From Medicago truncatula (lineage: Eukaryota; Streptophyta; Magnoliopsida; Fabales; Fabaceae), in the NCBI RefSeq assembly GCF_003473485.1, contig NC_053044.1, positions 7,700,501 through 7,764,500 of the forward strand: a DNA stretch of 64,000 bases, given 5' to 3'. The notes below the pieces were generated by a model that did no database searches, was not told where the DNA came from, and saw nothing but the letters and a program-made list of their open reading frames with translations. Each line of letters opens with the position of its first letter. The first letter of the stretch is position 1. Below are positions 31,966 to 46,400 of the stretch, piece by piece. Made by a program: the position numbers and the translations under genes.

Positions 31966-32814
31966 GATCAACAATAACAAAAATACATATTTCTTTCAAA
32001 ATTAAAATAATGAGGCATCAAAACAGCTCCTATAAAAAGGGACGGAGGGAGTATTAGATGGGTGGCGGCTGCCCCATTTTCATACTACTTAGCTCCGTCC
32101 CTGCTTGTAAACTATGCCTTAAAAAATATGGAATTATTAGCTCTTGGTAATTGTAACTAGTGAGCAAGTTAACCCACTTGGATTGGCTAATTTGGTGTTG
32201 TTGCTTATAGACCTTGATGTGTGCTCTTCTCAAGATCTCAGATTCGATTCTTTTCAATGTCAATTTCAGTAGGCAAGTTATATACAACCTTTACAATAAT
32301 TTTAATTTTCAAGAAGCGTAAAAATTATCAACTTATGAATATATTTGTTGGTTTACATTTTATATCTGGTTTCACTTGAAGTTCAGTTAAAAAGTATTCA
32401 TTTTCTTTGTCATCAATTTTCACATGTGAAAGAAGTATATGCCTTTGATGGAAATAGATCCGCCCTATAGGTACAAGTGGGTTGTACAAGGATACAATTT
32501 CATTATTTGAATTTGAACCATAGCTGCACCTTATGGCACTAGTATATAATATTGGGTGATATAAATCATATCCACAATAATGGTATTAATATGTGTAGCA
32601 TGAATCATGCATGATATTGACAACGTCTGAATCACAAATAATCCATATCAATCTACAATATATTTCAAAGAAATAACTTATTTTCACAAGAGGATTGTAC
32701 ATTACATACTGAAGAGCTGAAACTGGTGTTTTGTTTTATATAAAGTTCAAATCTCCTATTGAATAATGTAAAGAAGCAAAAGTTGGAATGAATCTCATGA
32801 AACAATCTGCATCC
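31966..32814. other. Convergent 3' flanks of GH79 copy 4 and the SNARE gene
   Basis: Holds a MITE end (GGGACGGAGGGAGTATT near 32039), a tRNA-like SINE-type unit (32169-32277; CAGATTCGATTC) like those behind copies 2 and 3, and the 3' UTR of the minus-strand SNARE gene. No further gene is seen. Confidence 0.5.
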
Positions 32815-35455
32815 CTATTTTCTAAGTAAATGAAGAGTACGTTGGTTGGCGCCATTCATGCGGATATTCAACTTCTCAGTATCTTTTTCAAATCCATCTA
32901 TAGCTTTGGTTTGCCTGCAACATTACCAAAATCACTTTAAATTATAACATGCTCAAATAAAGTGAAATGGTTCTGCAAAATTACACAACTAGTGTTGTAT
33001 CAATTGGTTAAACTATATAAGGTTGAAGGTTTTTGGTTCAAACAAAATATCATTCATTTAAGTGTATTCACTATAAAAAAATATTGTCCTGAATTTACTC
33101 CTCCACTTATTTCGCGTTTTCCGATTATCCCTGCCATTTTTTCTGCTGATAAGATAGACAGAAAACACTTGCCACGAAGATTTTTTAAATAACATGGCGT
33201 CCACATGGCGTACAAATCATTTTGGTTTTTAATTAATTAGTTTAAAATGGTTAATTAATAATAAAACTAGTTTAATATTTAACTAATATTAAATTCATGA
33301 CTTAGCTGTCATGTGGACGGCACATTGTTTAAAAAGAGTGCATGTAGACAATGTTGATTTGGTTTTTGATATGTCCAAAGAGTATAAAAAAAGGACTAAA
33401 TGGGAGACAAAACTTAGGTGAAATTTTTTGTAGAAACGTAGTTTGTAGTGATCAAAAATATATTTAACCGAACTATTTATCACTCTTGCAAAAGAATTAA
33501 ATCAGTGTTAAACTGTTAAAGAATATTTAGAAGACAAAATGTGAGAAAACAAAACATAAAATTCAATTTACTTACCTCTCAATTTCAGTTCCCATGTCCA
33601 TGGCCATGCCCTTCAGTTCTCCCAAGAGATCACTTATATCTGACAGTGCATCATCTTGCTTCTCTTTCTCAACCTGTTTCAGAACATTGCTGAAATCAAA
33701 CTAAGGATAAAATCACAAGTGAAAGTTACGGTATCCAGGCCGAACTTATAATGACTTCAACATATAAGTAGTTAATGATAGATATATGAGAACAGCAAAT
33801 TATCAATAATTCTGTCTGTTAGGTTCAAACAAGGATACAACAGGGATTTAATGAGATATCCTATATGGTTGAGAGGAAGGAAAGTGCTAATTTACAGATT
33901 AAACCCTTATAACATAATGTAAGGTTATTTACTTATTTTAGTCAAAGCCTCTACGAGTTTATAAACAAATTTTTCCTTTCCTCCCAACCCCTTCGTATCA
34001 TAGAGCGCTGAAATTGACTCAGGAAGAACTTTTCTCCTCTCCCATCCTATAATCTAAAAGAAATTGAAAATAATTGCTTCTCTTATCACCATTCCTCTCT
34101 GTTTTCATTAACCAAACAAGCCCTAAGTAAAATGGGTTGGCTCCAAACAATGATATGGTCATTAGGATCGAAACAATGATAGAAAACAAACTACTTAGAA
34201 ATTATTCACATATTAAAACAGTAAGATTTGAGAACTTTTGTCATGTTCAGTACTTCGAATGATTCTAAATAACATTGAAATCTTCACCAAGTTATTACGA
34301 ACCTCGACTCTTTCAAATGCATTTGTTGGCTCGGAAAGCGCTTTCCTTGGCTTTGACTGTCCTTTAGGAGCAGAATTTAATCCTAACTTCTCTCGTTGCT
34401 CCAAGTGGTTGGCGCTTTTTCGGACTGGATCATCTGTTTCATGAAGCATATATTATACATGATTATATACACATCCCAAAATAACTAAACTTCAAAAGGT
34501 GAGAATATAAAGAGAAAATGCTAACCTCCAAATATTGTAGGGCCTGTTATTGTGCCCGTCTTCTTTGGTTTCCATGTTTTGGAGAATATGCCACCAAGAC
34601 TTCCCAATAGTTTTTCTCCCTATAAACACCAATAAAAAAAAGTTAAAACAAAGCACTTTCCAAGGAGCTGCATAACAAAAGAAGCAACCTTGTTTTCACT
34701 AAGGTAAAAACAGCACGAGGAAGGTTCCTATCTGGGAGACCTAAAATAATTGGAATTCGATTCTCTGCAGTCAATAGTCGTGGATCTCGGTCATTGGATG
34801 AAGAATAAAAGGCTCATATATTTAGTTTTATTTTAAACTTGATTTGACAAAGTCAAAATACAAGCCGTCTGATTTTCATCCAATGACCGAGTCTGCGATC
34901 AGTTGACTGCAAGCATTTGGCCATTGCAGAGGATCCTGGTCCATAGTAATTTTGCATCAATTAAATATGGAATAACATGATCAATACCCTGCTTAAATTA
35001 TGGTCAATGCCAGCAGCAATATCGTGACTCCTAGTAATCTGCTCGCCCTGATGATGCAGCATGACCAAAGTCTTGGTAGCATCTTCTCGCATTTCCTCTG
35101 CTATCTTCCGACAATTGTTTACCGATTTTGTCGTCTCTTCAGCTTTGTAAACAGCATACTCCTCCAAATCCTCCACAGATTGACTCTGCAATCCACCAGA
35201 GTCACGGAAGTCGTTCTTATACATGTTTCGATTACCATACGATGGGGCATAAGATGACGATGAAGAGTGACCACGAGCATCAACATCATCAAAAGGGTTG
35301 GTATTAGTATCTCTCTGAACTAGGTTATATTGAGAAGAATTCTTCTTTGAAGAAATATTCTTTCTGTTATCCTTTTTCTCTTCATCAGAATCAAAGGGAT
35401 TATGCTTAGACCTGGGTTTAGCATCTTTCAAAGGAGATTTCTTTGAACCTAACAT
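32815..35455 (-). CDS. SNAP33: SNAP33-type Qb+Qc SNARE (296 aa)
   Basis: Five coding exons on the minus strand: 35455-34988, 34619-34526, 34433-34303, 33673-33576, 32914-32815 (891 nt in frame). The N-terminus carries two NPF motifs (HNPFDSDEE, about residue 18; TNPFDDVD, about residue 52) and a Ser-rich linker. A Qb SNARE helix starts near residue 95 (EDLEEYAVYKAEETTKSVNN) with its central Gln in HHQGEQ. GEKLLGSLGGIFSKTWKPKK follows, and a Qc SNARE helix fills about 235-293 with its central Gln in IERQTKAID. There is no membrane segment or Cys palmitoylation cluster, as in plant SNAP25 homologues. The protein should pair with syntaxins and VAMP72 at the plasma membrane and cell plate in secretion, cytokinesis and defence. 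The length matches the family (about 300 aa). Confidence 0.93.
34763..34913. mobile_element. MITE in intron 1 of the SNARE gene
   Basis: Ends CTGCAGTCAATAGTCG and its imperfect inverse CGATCAGTTGACTGCA. The inner arms CTCGGTCATTGGATGAA and TTCATCCAATGACCGAG are perfect inverted repeats around an AT-rich centre of about 70 bp. There is no coding content; superfamily not determined. Confidence 0.65.
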
Positions 35456-36530
35456 TTTCTATCTCTCTCTATGTACCTTTGAAAAAACAACACTTTCTCT
35501 ATGTATACCTTTGAACAAACAACAATCTTGTGTATTGATTTCTATCTGGAAAATCAAGAGAATAGAGAGATTCAGTCACTATTAGCATATATAGCAAAAC
35601 TAAAAAAACCCAAACAAATTTCGGTTAGTGAGCTACAACAAAGACTAATCATTCAGGAGAACCCGAGTTTGATTCTTAGCTAAAACAATTGATCAGACTT
35701 TACTGACATCCCGACCAAACTCCAGAAAACTAGGGGCCACTTCCCTAGAAATTGGAGGTTTAACACATAAAATTATACAAAACAAAAACCCGTTATTCCT
35801 TTTGCATCAAAGTCAAATTTTGATGATGATGATAATACCTATAAACCTAACTCAAAAGCGAATAAATTCATAAAAAATAAAATAAAATAGTTCTATTTTC
35901 ATCAAAATCAAATTTTGCAGATGATAATAACACCTATAATTTATAAACCTGACTCAAAAGAGATTAAATTCAAAAAATAAAAAATAAATAAAAAAATACA
36001 ATTATTCTCTTATCATCAAAATCAAATTTTGAAGATGATAATACCAATAAACCAAAGTCAAAAGAGATTAAATTCATAAAATTCAAGATGGGGTGATGAA
36101 AAATTGCAGTAACAAAAAAAGGACAAAACAAGTATTTATGAATCATATAGTAGAAAGATGAACAACTGCTCAACAAGAATAACCATAACCCACATGAAAA
36201 AATTGAAAATTAAACTGAAAAATTGATAATTTAGATGAAGATGATGATGAAAAATGAAAAAAGAATTGATACAGAAAAAACAGCAGAAGAAGGAAAACGA
36301 AGAGATAGGTATATACCTGAGGAAATTGAGTGAATAGGAATGAATGAAGTAAGAGAAGGGATATATTGTACAAGAGTGAGTACAAGTTGTGCAAAATCGC
36401 GTTAAGAAAAAGTCATAAGCTGAAGAAGGCAAGAGGAATGTCAAAGGAAAGCAGCCAACAAGAGGAAAAGTTGAAATTTTGAAACTTCTTTGTTGTCCAC
36501 TTTTGTTGATTTGGTCTTTCTCCATTTCTT
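35456..36530 (-). promoter_or_regulatory. 5' UTR, probable leader intron and proximal promoter of the SNARE gene
   Basis: On the minus strand a leader of about 200 nt could end at the donor CTCAG|GTATATACC near 36316 and be joined to an acceptor just before the ATG (near 35500). The intervening sequence is AT-rich with three diverged repeats (ATCAAAATCAAATTTTG near 35810, 35905 and 36015). This is inferred from splice-site fit only. Confidence 0.4.
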
Positions 36531-36555
36531 TATCTTTTTTGACCGATATTTATTT

Positions 36556-36872
36556 GGTTTAATAACCGTTTTAGTCTCCTAATTTTTTTAAAGTTGCGAT
36601 TTTGGCTCTCTATGAAAAAAATTACAAAATTGCCTCCTAAGTTTTGCAACTATAGCAGTTTTGGCCTCCAAGGCCATTTTTTGGTAAAAAAAATAACACG
36701 TGGCACCTCACTTAAGGTGTCACGTCAGCATAGATCAAGTCAAAATTGACCTTGGGGGCCAAAACTGCCACAGATGTAAAACTTAGGAGACGGCTTTGTA
36801 GTTTTTTTTTCTTCTTAGGGAGCCAAAATCGCAACTTTAAAAAAATTAGGGGGCTAAAATTGCTATTAAACC
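36556..36872. mobile_element. Mutator-type foldback MITE upstream of the SNARE gene
   Basis: The 317-bp palindromic element begins GGTTTAATAACCGTTTTAG and ends CTATTAAACC. It is flanked by a perfect 9-bp duplication TATTTATTT (36547-36555 and 36873-36881). Long arms (AAAGTTGCGATTTTGGC and its inverse near 36830) meet in the centre at about 36715 (CCTCACTTAAGGTGTCACG). It lies immediately upstream of the SNARE gene leader. Confidence 0.8.
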
Positions 36873-36921
36873 TATTTATTTTTCTCTTAATAATATAGAT
36901 ATAATTTTTAGTTGTACCAAA

Positions 36922-37624
36922 GTAGATAATCATTAAGCTTGGAAGACATATTATTGTTTTTAAGACATGGATCTTGCTATCAAACATTGCTTATTTGAAT
37001 GTTTGGTCGTGCTTGAAGTTAATCACTACTACCTGAAAAATGAAATTTTGAGTTAGTTGAATATGTTTTAAATGAGAACTTTACAGTTATTATTGTTGTA
37101 AAGTAGGCCGTGTAAACATTTTCTATTTTTTCACGAGCATCTTTTAAATTGGTTTATCTATATTTAATTTATAACATTTTTAAAATAAAATAACATATTT
37201 TTTTAAATAATTTAAAATATAAATAAAAAATATAATATAATCATATAAAATATTCATAATTTTCATATTTAATAATAATCGTTAAAGTCTCAGGTTCGAT
37301 TCTCCCATGTACCAATTAAGATACGATAATTTAGATTCTTCAAAAAAAATTGTCAATCTTATTAATTTGATTAATAATTAAAAATATAATAAAACAAAAA
37401 ATATACTTTATTCGAATTAACACAAAAAATACATAATGGTATAAATGTTTTTAATATACTTTATGATAGAATGTTATTTAGAATAGTACCCATGTATATT
37501 TTTATTTTATTATTTATATTAGTACTCAATGACTCATGGATATTTTTAATTTATTTTAATCTAAATACATAAAAAATTTGTCTAGTAAACAAATATTAGA
37601 TTACTATCAAAGTCTTAAATAATT
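36922..37624. repeat. Direct repeat A flanking the GH9 gene
   Basis: The segment from AGATAATCATTAAGCTTGGA to ATTACTATCAAAGTCTTAAA is repeated in the same orientation at 41767-42402. Similarity runs almost throughout, with indels. It contains a tRNA-like piece (AAAGTCTCAGGTTCGATTC, about 37285). No LTR-style TG/CA ends were found. Confidence 0.75.
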
Positions 37625-37739
37625 TTCCCATAATCCTGAACGTATGTGACATTCATATTTTTCTAGTTTTTTATACTATTGTAAGTTTTTTTTTTTTTTT
37701 GTTACATGAGAAAAGGAAAGAAAAAAAAAATCAATCCTT

Positions 37740-38210
37740 ACAAAGGACACCTCAAGAGCGTTGGCTAGTAAAGCTGGTGAAAAACTACAAGGAGGCTCTT
37801 GAAACATAAATAGAGGATCTCATTTAATAGCTCTCAACTTTGCTAGCACATCTGCGTGAAAGGTGTGATGAAGAGATATTGTCCAATCTTTTTGCATGAA
37901 ATCTCTAATAAACGCTAGCTCATTAGCATAATGACGAAACTGAAATGTTTCCTCTGTGACAAGTTGAATCACATGCAAGGAATATGAGAAACACATTACT
38001 TTCCTAAATACATCCTATCAACACAGTTTGATGCCCACTAAAAGCGCGCTTTTATTTCCGCATGAAGAATATTGGACAAACCTGCACTCCCAACGAAACC
38101 AAATTGAAATGTTCCATCATGGTTACGCACTAAGCCACCAAACCCTGCCTGGATTAGTAAGAGTTTTTCGAGGGGAGTTGGAGGTTGGACGTCCAAACGC
38201 CTTCCTGGAA
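37740..38210 (-). pseudogene. RNase H-like domain fragment (retroelement or RVT_3 type)
   Basis: Translated on the minus strand with a few frameshifts it gives GFGGLVRNHDGTFQFGF, then SNILHAEIKA, SLHVIQLV, HYANELAFIRDFMQKDW and HTFHADVLAKL. This is the order of the plant RNase H-like domain found at the end of many LINE-type elements: GGVIRD..G, the catalytic-Glu helix LHAE, the DS..V segment and the HT..N..AD.LAK segment. The DS aspartate is Tyr here and frames change, so it is a dead fragment. A poly-A/T-rich boundary lies near 37690-37730. Confidence 0.65.
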
Positions 38211-39132
38211 ACATGTAATTGAGTAAGATAGATATTATGATCTAGTACTTCACATGAATTGTTCCCTCAACAATAAATTTGTTATGAGAAATCAAATATT
38301 CCACATTAAAAGTAAAGAATCACAACCGAGTATCAAGGTCCTCAAGGAATTAGTGAGAAGAATGGTATTTAAATCATTAGGGAGGTCTTTTCAAAAAAAT
38401 ATCATTAGAGAGGAGTCCCAAATCTTCAACTTGATTTATTACTATTTAATACTCCTCATGTCTTAAATTATAAGTCGCTTTAAAATATTAATGAAACATC
38501 AATGTTTTTTTTGTTTTTATTGGATGAAATATTAATGTTATTCTTTATAAGTTTTTGTTTAATTAGCAACTTTTCTATTGAAAAACAATAATTATTTACT
38601 AAAAAGATATATATTTAATATCAAATACACAAGTTTTGGTACAAACTTATTTTTTTTAAATAGATAGAAACTTATTATTTTAAACTTCTTAACATGTGAG
38701 AATTTGCACAAAAAAAATCTTCTTTCTATTATACTCTGAACTATTTATTATTGTTTTCTCTTTCAAATTTTTAATTTATCGTTCGTATACTTTTGATGTA
38801 GAATGTTGTTTTTAAAAAAACTCATCATTTGTCTCATTCTCATACAAAATTAACTGTATTTTTTAACTTTTATACAATTGTCAAAACAATTTGTAATTTG
38901 TGACAAAAGAAATAGGCTTCAATGTGGAAAATAAATCAACACTAGCAATCTTTTTGAGTGACAAAGTTTCACCTACAATTTCAAACTCATCAATAATGTT
39001 GACAATGACTATAAATTTTTTATAATGACTAATTTCTATGGAGAATCTACTACAACTTTTAGTAGGATCTTCCCTCTCAACTACATTTTTAACAACGTTG
39101 GGGTAATTACACCAACATGAAATTAAGCTAAG
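38211..39132. other. AT-rich intergenic DNA downstream of the GH9 gene
   Basis: A MITE-like end (ACTCCTCATGTCTTAAATTA, near 38451) is followed by AT-rich sequence. The last part is presumably the GH9 3' UTR. No coding region can be supported. Confidence 0.4.
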
Positions 39133-41766
<2,634 letters not shown>

Positions 41767-42402
41767 AGATAATTATTAAGCTTGGAAGACATATTATTGT
41801 TTTTCAAGGCATGTATCTTGGTATCAAACGCTTATTTGAACATGTTGGTTGTGCTTAAAAGCAATCCCTACTAGTCCTAGAAAATGAAATTTTAGTTAGT
41901 CCAATTTGTTTCAGATGAGAACTTTACAGTTATTATTGTTGTAGAGTAGCTTGTTTAAATATTTTCTATTTTTTCACTAACATCTTTTAAATTGGTTCAT
42001 CTATATTTAGTTTATAATTTTTATTAAAAAATTCATAATTTTTTAATTTAATAATAATCGTTAAGGTCTCAGGTTTGCCCCTGTACCAATTTCGATTGGA
42101 TAATTTAACTTCTTTAAAAAAAATTGTCAATCTTATTAAAAATATAATAAAAAAATACATGCTTTATTCAAATTAATACAAAAAATATGAAATGGTTTAA
42201 ATGCTTTTAATATACTTTGATAGAATGCTATTTAGAATAGTACTCGTGTATATTTTTATTTTATTATTTATAATCGTACTTATGGATAATTTTAATTTAT
42301 TTTATTCTAAATACATAAATTTTTTGTCTAGTAAACAAATTTTAGATTACTATCAAACTCTTTTTTTTTAAGAAAGATTACTATCAAACTCTTAAATAAC
42401 TT
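41767..42402. repeat. Direct repeat B flanking the GH9 gene
   Basis: Same-orientation partner of 36922-37624. It starts AGATAATTATTAAGCTTGGA. The final ATTACTATCAAACTCTT is itself doubled here (near 42344 and 42376). The pair encloses the GH9 gene and the RNase H fragment. Confidence 0.75.
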
Positions 42403-43467
42403 AATAAGAGGTGCGGGTCTCAAAATCCAATCCAACGGTGTCCGCATCCGATGAAACCGCATACTAAAACGGACCGCGATGGGCTAGGATATTGCAGCCG
42501 TCGGATTGGTCAGTTTGAGTTTTTCGGTCCAAATCCGACCGGAACTGTTCGGTTGTCCAGCCCTAGTGTAAACGGTAAGAAAAAGAAATGATGGTTGATA
42601 TCCAATATTGTCAACTACTTTATTAAAATTAAAAAATTGTAGCTAGGTGCCATTTGAGGGCGGAAAAACCATAGAATTTTCATAATGTCCTTTGTCTGTT
42701 TTGTGATATATAATTTTAATTTTTCCTTTTGTCTTTGCATCTTGCTTCCATGTATGAAGGCATTATCTTTATTTATATTTTTAATATATACATTATGTAG
42801 TTTAGTAGCATCATCTGTACTTAGCTTTCACTTTTACTCTTTCAACAATATGGATTGATTTAATTAAACTTCATATCCCCATCATTATCATTTCTACACT
42901 TTTAATGTAAGATTTAGCAACTTAATTATCCACTACACTATTGTAATTTGTAATATAATTTGGCAAAAACAATATAATATTTCAACTTGACCCAACACAA
43001 CTAGATGATATATATGCATATATTCTTTAAAGAATTTCACATCATGTTTTTGTTAATCTGTAAACAATAATTGTGTAGAACAACAGAAACAGCCATATTA
43101 CATATATATCTTTTACTACAATTGGCGACACCATTATGCTTATTGCTTACTATCACATACATGAGATATTTATGGTATGTAACTCTTCTAATTTGTTATG
43201 CTTTTTTTTTTGTATGTATGGAAAATACTTGTGGAATATTATCCCTCTACCACTTGGCAATTAAACTCATTTTATAAACCTCAATGCATCATGGAAGTTA
43301 TCAATTATTTATATTCCAAAACACAAACATTAATAAGTTCCTGTAACACAAGTAAAAGACTATACAAAACGTTCAATGAAAATGTTGAAAGTCAAACACT
43401 AGCAATGAGAAACTGCATAGTGTATACCCTGTCTCAAAGTCTGGATAACATGATGACAATAATGAAC
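42403..43467. other. Intergenic region with a GC-rich repeat fragment
   Basis: 42410-42570 is GC-rich against its surroundings and contains CCGTCGGATTGGTCAGTTTG and GGTTGTCCAGCCCTAG. On the minus strand it starts CTAGGGCTGGACAACCGAA, like the ends of some plant hAT-type MITEs. 42580-43467 is AT-rich and probably includes the 3' UTR of the zinc-finger gene. No gene is supported on the plus strand. Confidence 0.35.
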
Positions 43468-46400
43468 TCAACCAGTGACCGACCCTGCCTTCTTCACCAT
43501 AGCAGCATGTTTCTGGCCAACAAGGTGAAAATTGAAAACTGTCTGGCTATTACACACCACATTGCATAAAGTGCACATTTTAATACCATCAACTGCAGCT
43601 CCTCCTTCTACAACTTTACGTTTCTTCGTCTCAATATCAAGTTCAGATGCCTTCTTTGGTTTTGGCTGATCGGTACCTGGCTTTTCTTGTGGCCCGATTA
43701 AGGTATTTGGTGCGATGGCGGTGGTGGTGGCGGTGGAAGTGCCACTAGTGCCGACATCGATTTTTGGATTTGACTGTTTCTCCAAGGTCTTCAAGTGTTT
43801 CTTACCGGCTAAGTGTGTAATGTAGATATCCCTGCTGTTACAATTAATCTTGCAAACTTCACACCATACAGATTGAGCAACCTTGATTTTCTTAGCAGCT
43901 TTTTGAAATGGACCAACACCGTTACGCTTGAATTCGGCAATAGATGGACCAATGCCATTATTAGACATCAAGGCAACCTGTGAGTCACAAAAAGTGGTCA
44001 ACTCAGAAACAATCCACTAATGGCTTTACGCCTTGTAGTTCAATAGGGTAAAACAGCAAATCAAATGAGCAACTTGGGAAAAATGTAGGTAATAATAGAT
44101 TAAGCTTATCTATAGATAAACATCCAGGATAACTGATAGCAAACAAGTAATGATGATAAAATCTCGCTAAAACCAGTGTTGTCAGTCATGGATCGCAAAA
44201 AATACTTGTTTGTTCAAGGTCACTAGAAATCAAGACTGATATCCTTTCCTGTATGGCAGTATATAAGGTCCTCATTGTTGTCGTCAAAACTATGAACCCA
44301 AAAGACTATTTTTACTTAATTGAACTATTAATGTTAAGAAAAACCGCATGTGATATTTTATTTATCATGTTTAACTGTTCAAATGTTTCAAAGGTTATAT
44401 ATATACAAATGGAGTTTGGCCCGGAAGTACAGAATTTCTAAGAAAAGTACATTTGAGACAATTAATTATAGGGTTAATAGTGCTTTACCCCCCTGTAATA
44501 TAGGTCATTTTCGGTTTCCCCCCCTGTAAAATTTTCTTTTTGGATTCCGTCCTTGTAATTTGAAGTTTTTTTTGGTTTTGGACCTTCATGAATTTTGAAT
44601 GTACAAAATCGATGATATGGCAGGGGGGTAAACCGAAATTTGCTCAAATTGCAGGGGGTAAACCGAAATTTCCTCAAATTACAGGGGGCAAAATTTTTCA
44701 TGAAGGTCTAAAACAAAAAAATCTTCAAATTACAAGGACGGAATCCAAAAAAAATATTTTACAGGGGGCAAAACCGGAAATGACATATATTACAGTGGGT
44801 AAAGCACTATAACCCTTAATTATAACAGTACTTGCAGTAAAATATATAAAGAACAAGTGGTTTTGCTGTGTTTTTGGGCTGCTTGGGTTGATGTTTTAGG
44901 GGTTTTTGGGAGTGGGCAGGAGTATGCGTGTAGTATGTTGCATGTATATTCTGGCCTCACCGCTTGATACCAAGGCTTTTGTGGGGGGTTTTGACGGTTC
45001 TTTGGTGTTTCCGTATATATGCGGCACCTATGTGTAATTTACCTTTCCCTTTTATCCGCAAGTTGGAGTGCTTCTTGCATATACTCGTCGTGAATAAATT
45101 CGCCATTTAAAAAAAAAAAAATGATAGAAGATTGATTCTTGTCCTATTAAATGTTTTTCTTGTATTAGAATAAGTTGAATACAATAATGGATAGTAAGAA
45201 ATTATGCCTACAGCTTTCAAGGAAGATCATACAAGTCTGTCGCAGGTGTGCACAGTATTCAAGATATTATTAATCAGAAGATGCTGCTCCAAAAGGGGCT
45301 GGCAATGGTTTTTAAAAGTTGAAAAAAGGAAATTTAAAAAAAAATCATGCACAATGAACATTCCCTTCTGTTATCCATGAATCATGGAGACCTGATTAAC
45401 AATTGATATTATAATTTATGATGTCATCAAATCCATGTAATCTACTCCTTCAACTAAAAGACTATTGTTGTTATACCTCTGTAGTTAGCAGAGGCTGTGG
45501 CGGCTATAATGCTGTGGCATGTCATAGCGGTAGCTACAGTGTAGTCAGGATTGAGTGCTGGCTCTTAGGATTGTACGATTCTACGTCCCACAGCACCTCG
45601 ACCATGCTTCGACTTTACTCCGGTTCGTTTTTGCTCTGTTTCCTCTGTTTTTTGCCCTTTTTCCTCTGTTTTTCTCTATTTTGTTGCTTGGTTCCTGTTT
45701 TTCCTCTATTTTCTCTATCTATTTCTCTCAACTCTATCAACAACCTACCGATCCTAATTACGAACCGTGGTACATTCCTCGTGTTTACGTTCTTTCACCG
45801 GACGACTGATCCTACATAGGATCTCGATCCTGACTACATTGTATCTAGGCTCTACTGAAATCGGGGCAGCGCAGCATTTTAACGTAGCGCCCATGGTGGT
45901 CAACACGTTGCAACCATTTCATAGTCAAATTGAGGGAATTAGCAACCGCAACACAACACTAAACTCATTTGGAAAACCCAAAAAATGCCCTCCATTTATA
46001 GCCTGTCTTCATCTCCAGAAGAACACTTTTTATTTCCAGTAACTTTTTTGCAGTGGATGAGTAAGGCAAATATTTTGAACTCGAATACTCAGTATGAAAA
46101 TAAGAGAATTATGGTGGGTTGCCAAAATCACTTTGTAGCTTTTGCAAAATCACGGTGTCTCGCTGAGATTTCAGTCAGCAAACCCAATGACACCAAACAT
46201 GCACATAACCAGCTATCTTACATGCATTTTAGCTAAATGGCCTACAGAGTTAATTAATGGCCTAGAGTTAATTAGCTAAACCCACAGTAATCCTATCTTG
46301 CCTTGTGGGTCCAATTAAGATAAAAATAACAGTGTTTCAGAACCATGAACAAGAGAATAGGTACAAACTGAAAAGCAATTTTCATCCTTTTAATATTCTT

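Noticed and set aside
36136-36525. 129-codon minus-strand frame in the SNARE gene leader
   Set aside because: Phe/Ser-rich translation of a CT-rich leader; no conserved motif, and it lies where the 5' UTR is expected.
45418-46236. Overlapping plus-strand frames in intron 2 of the zinc-finger gene
   Set aside because: No recognisable domain, different frames overlap, and the region is inside a minus-strand intron rich in repeats.
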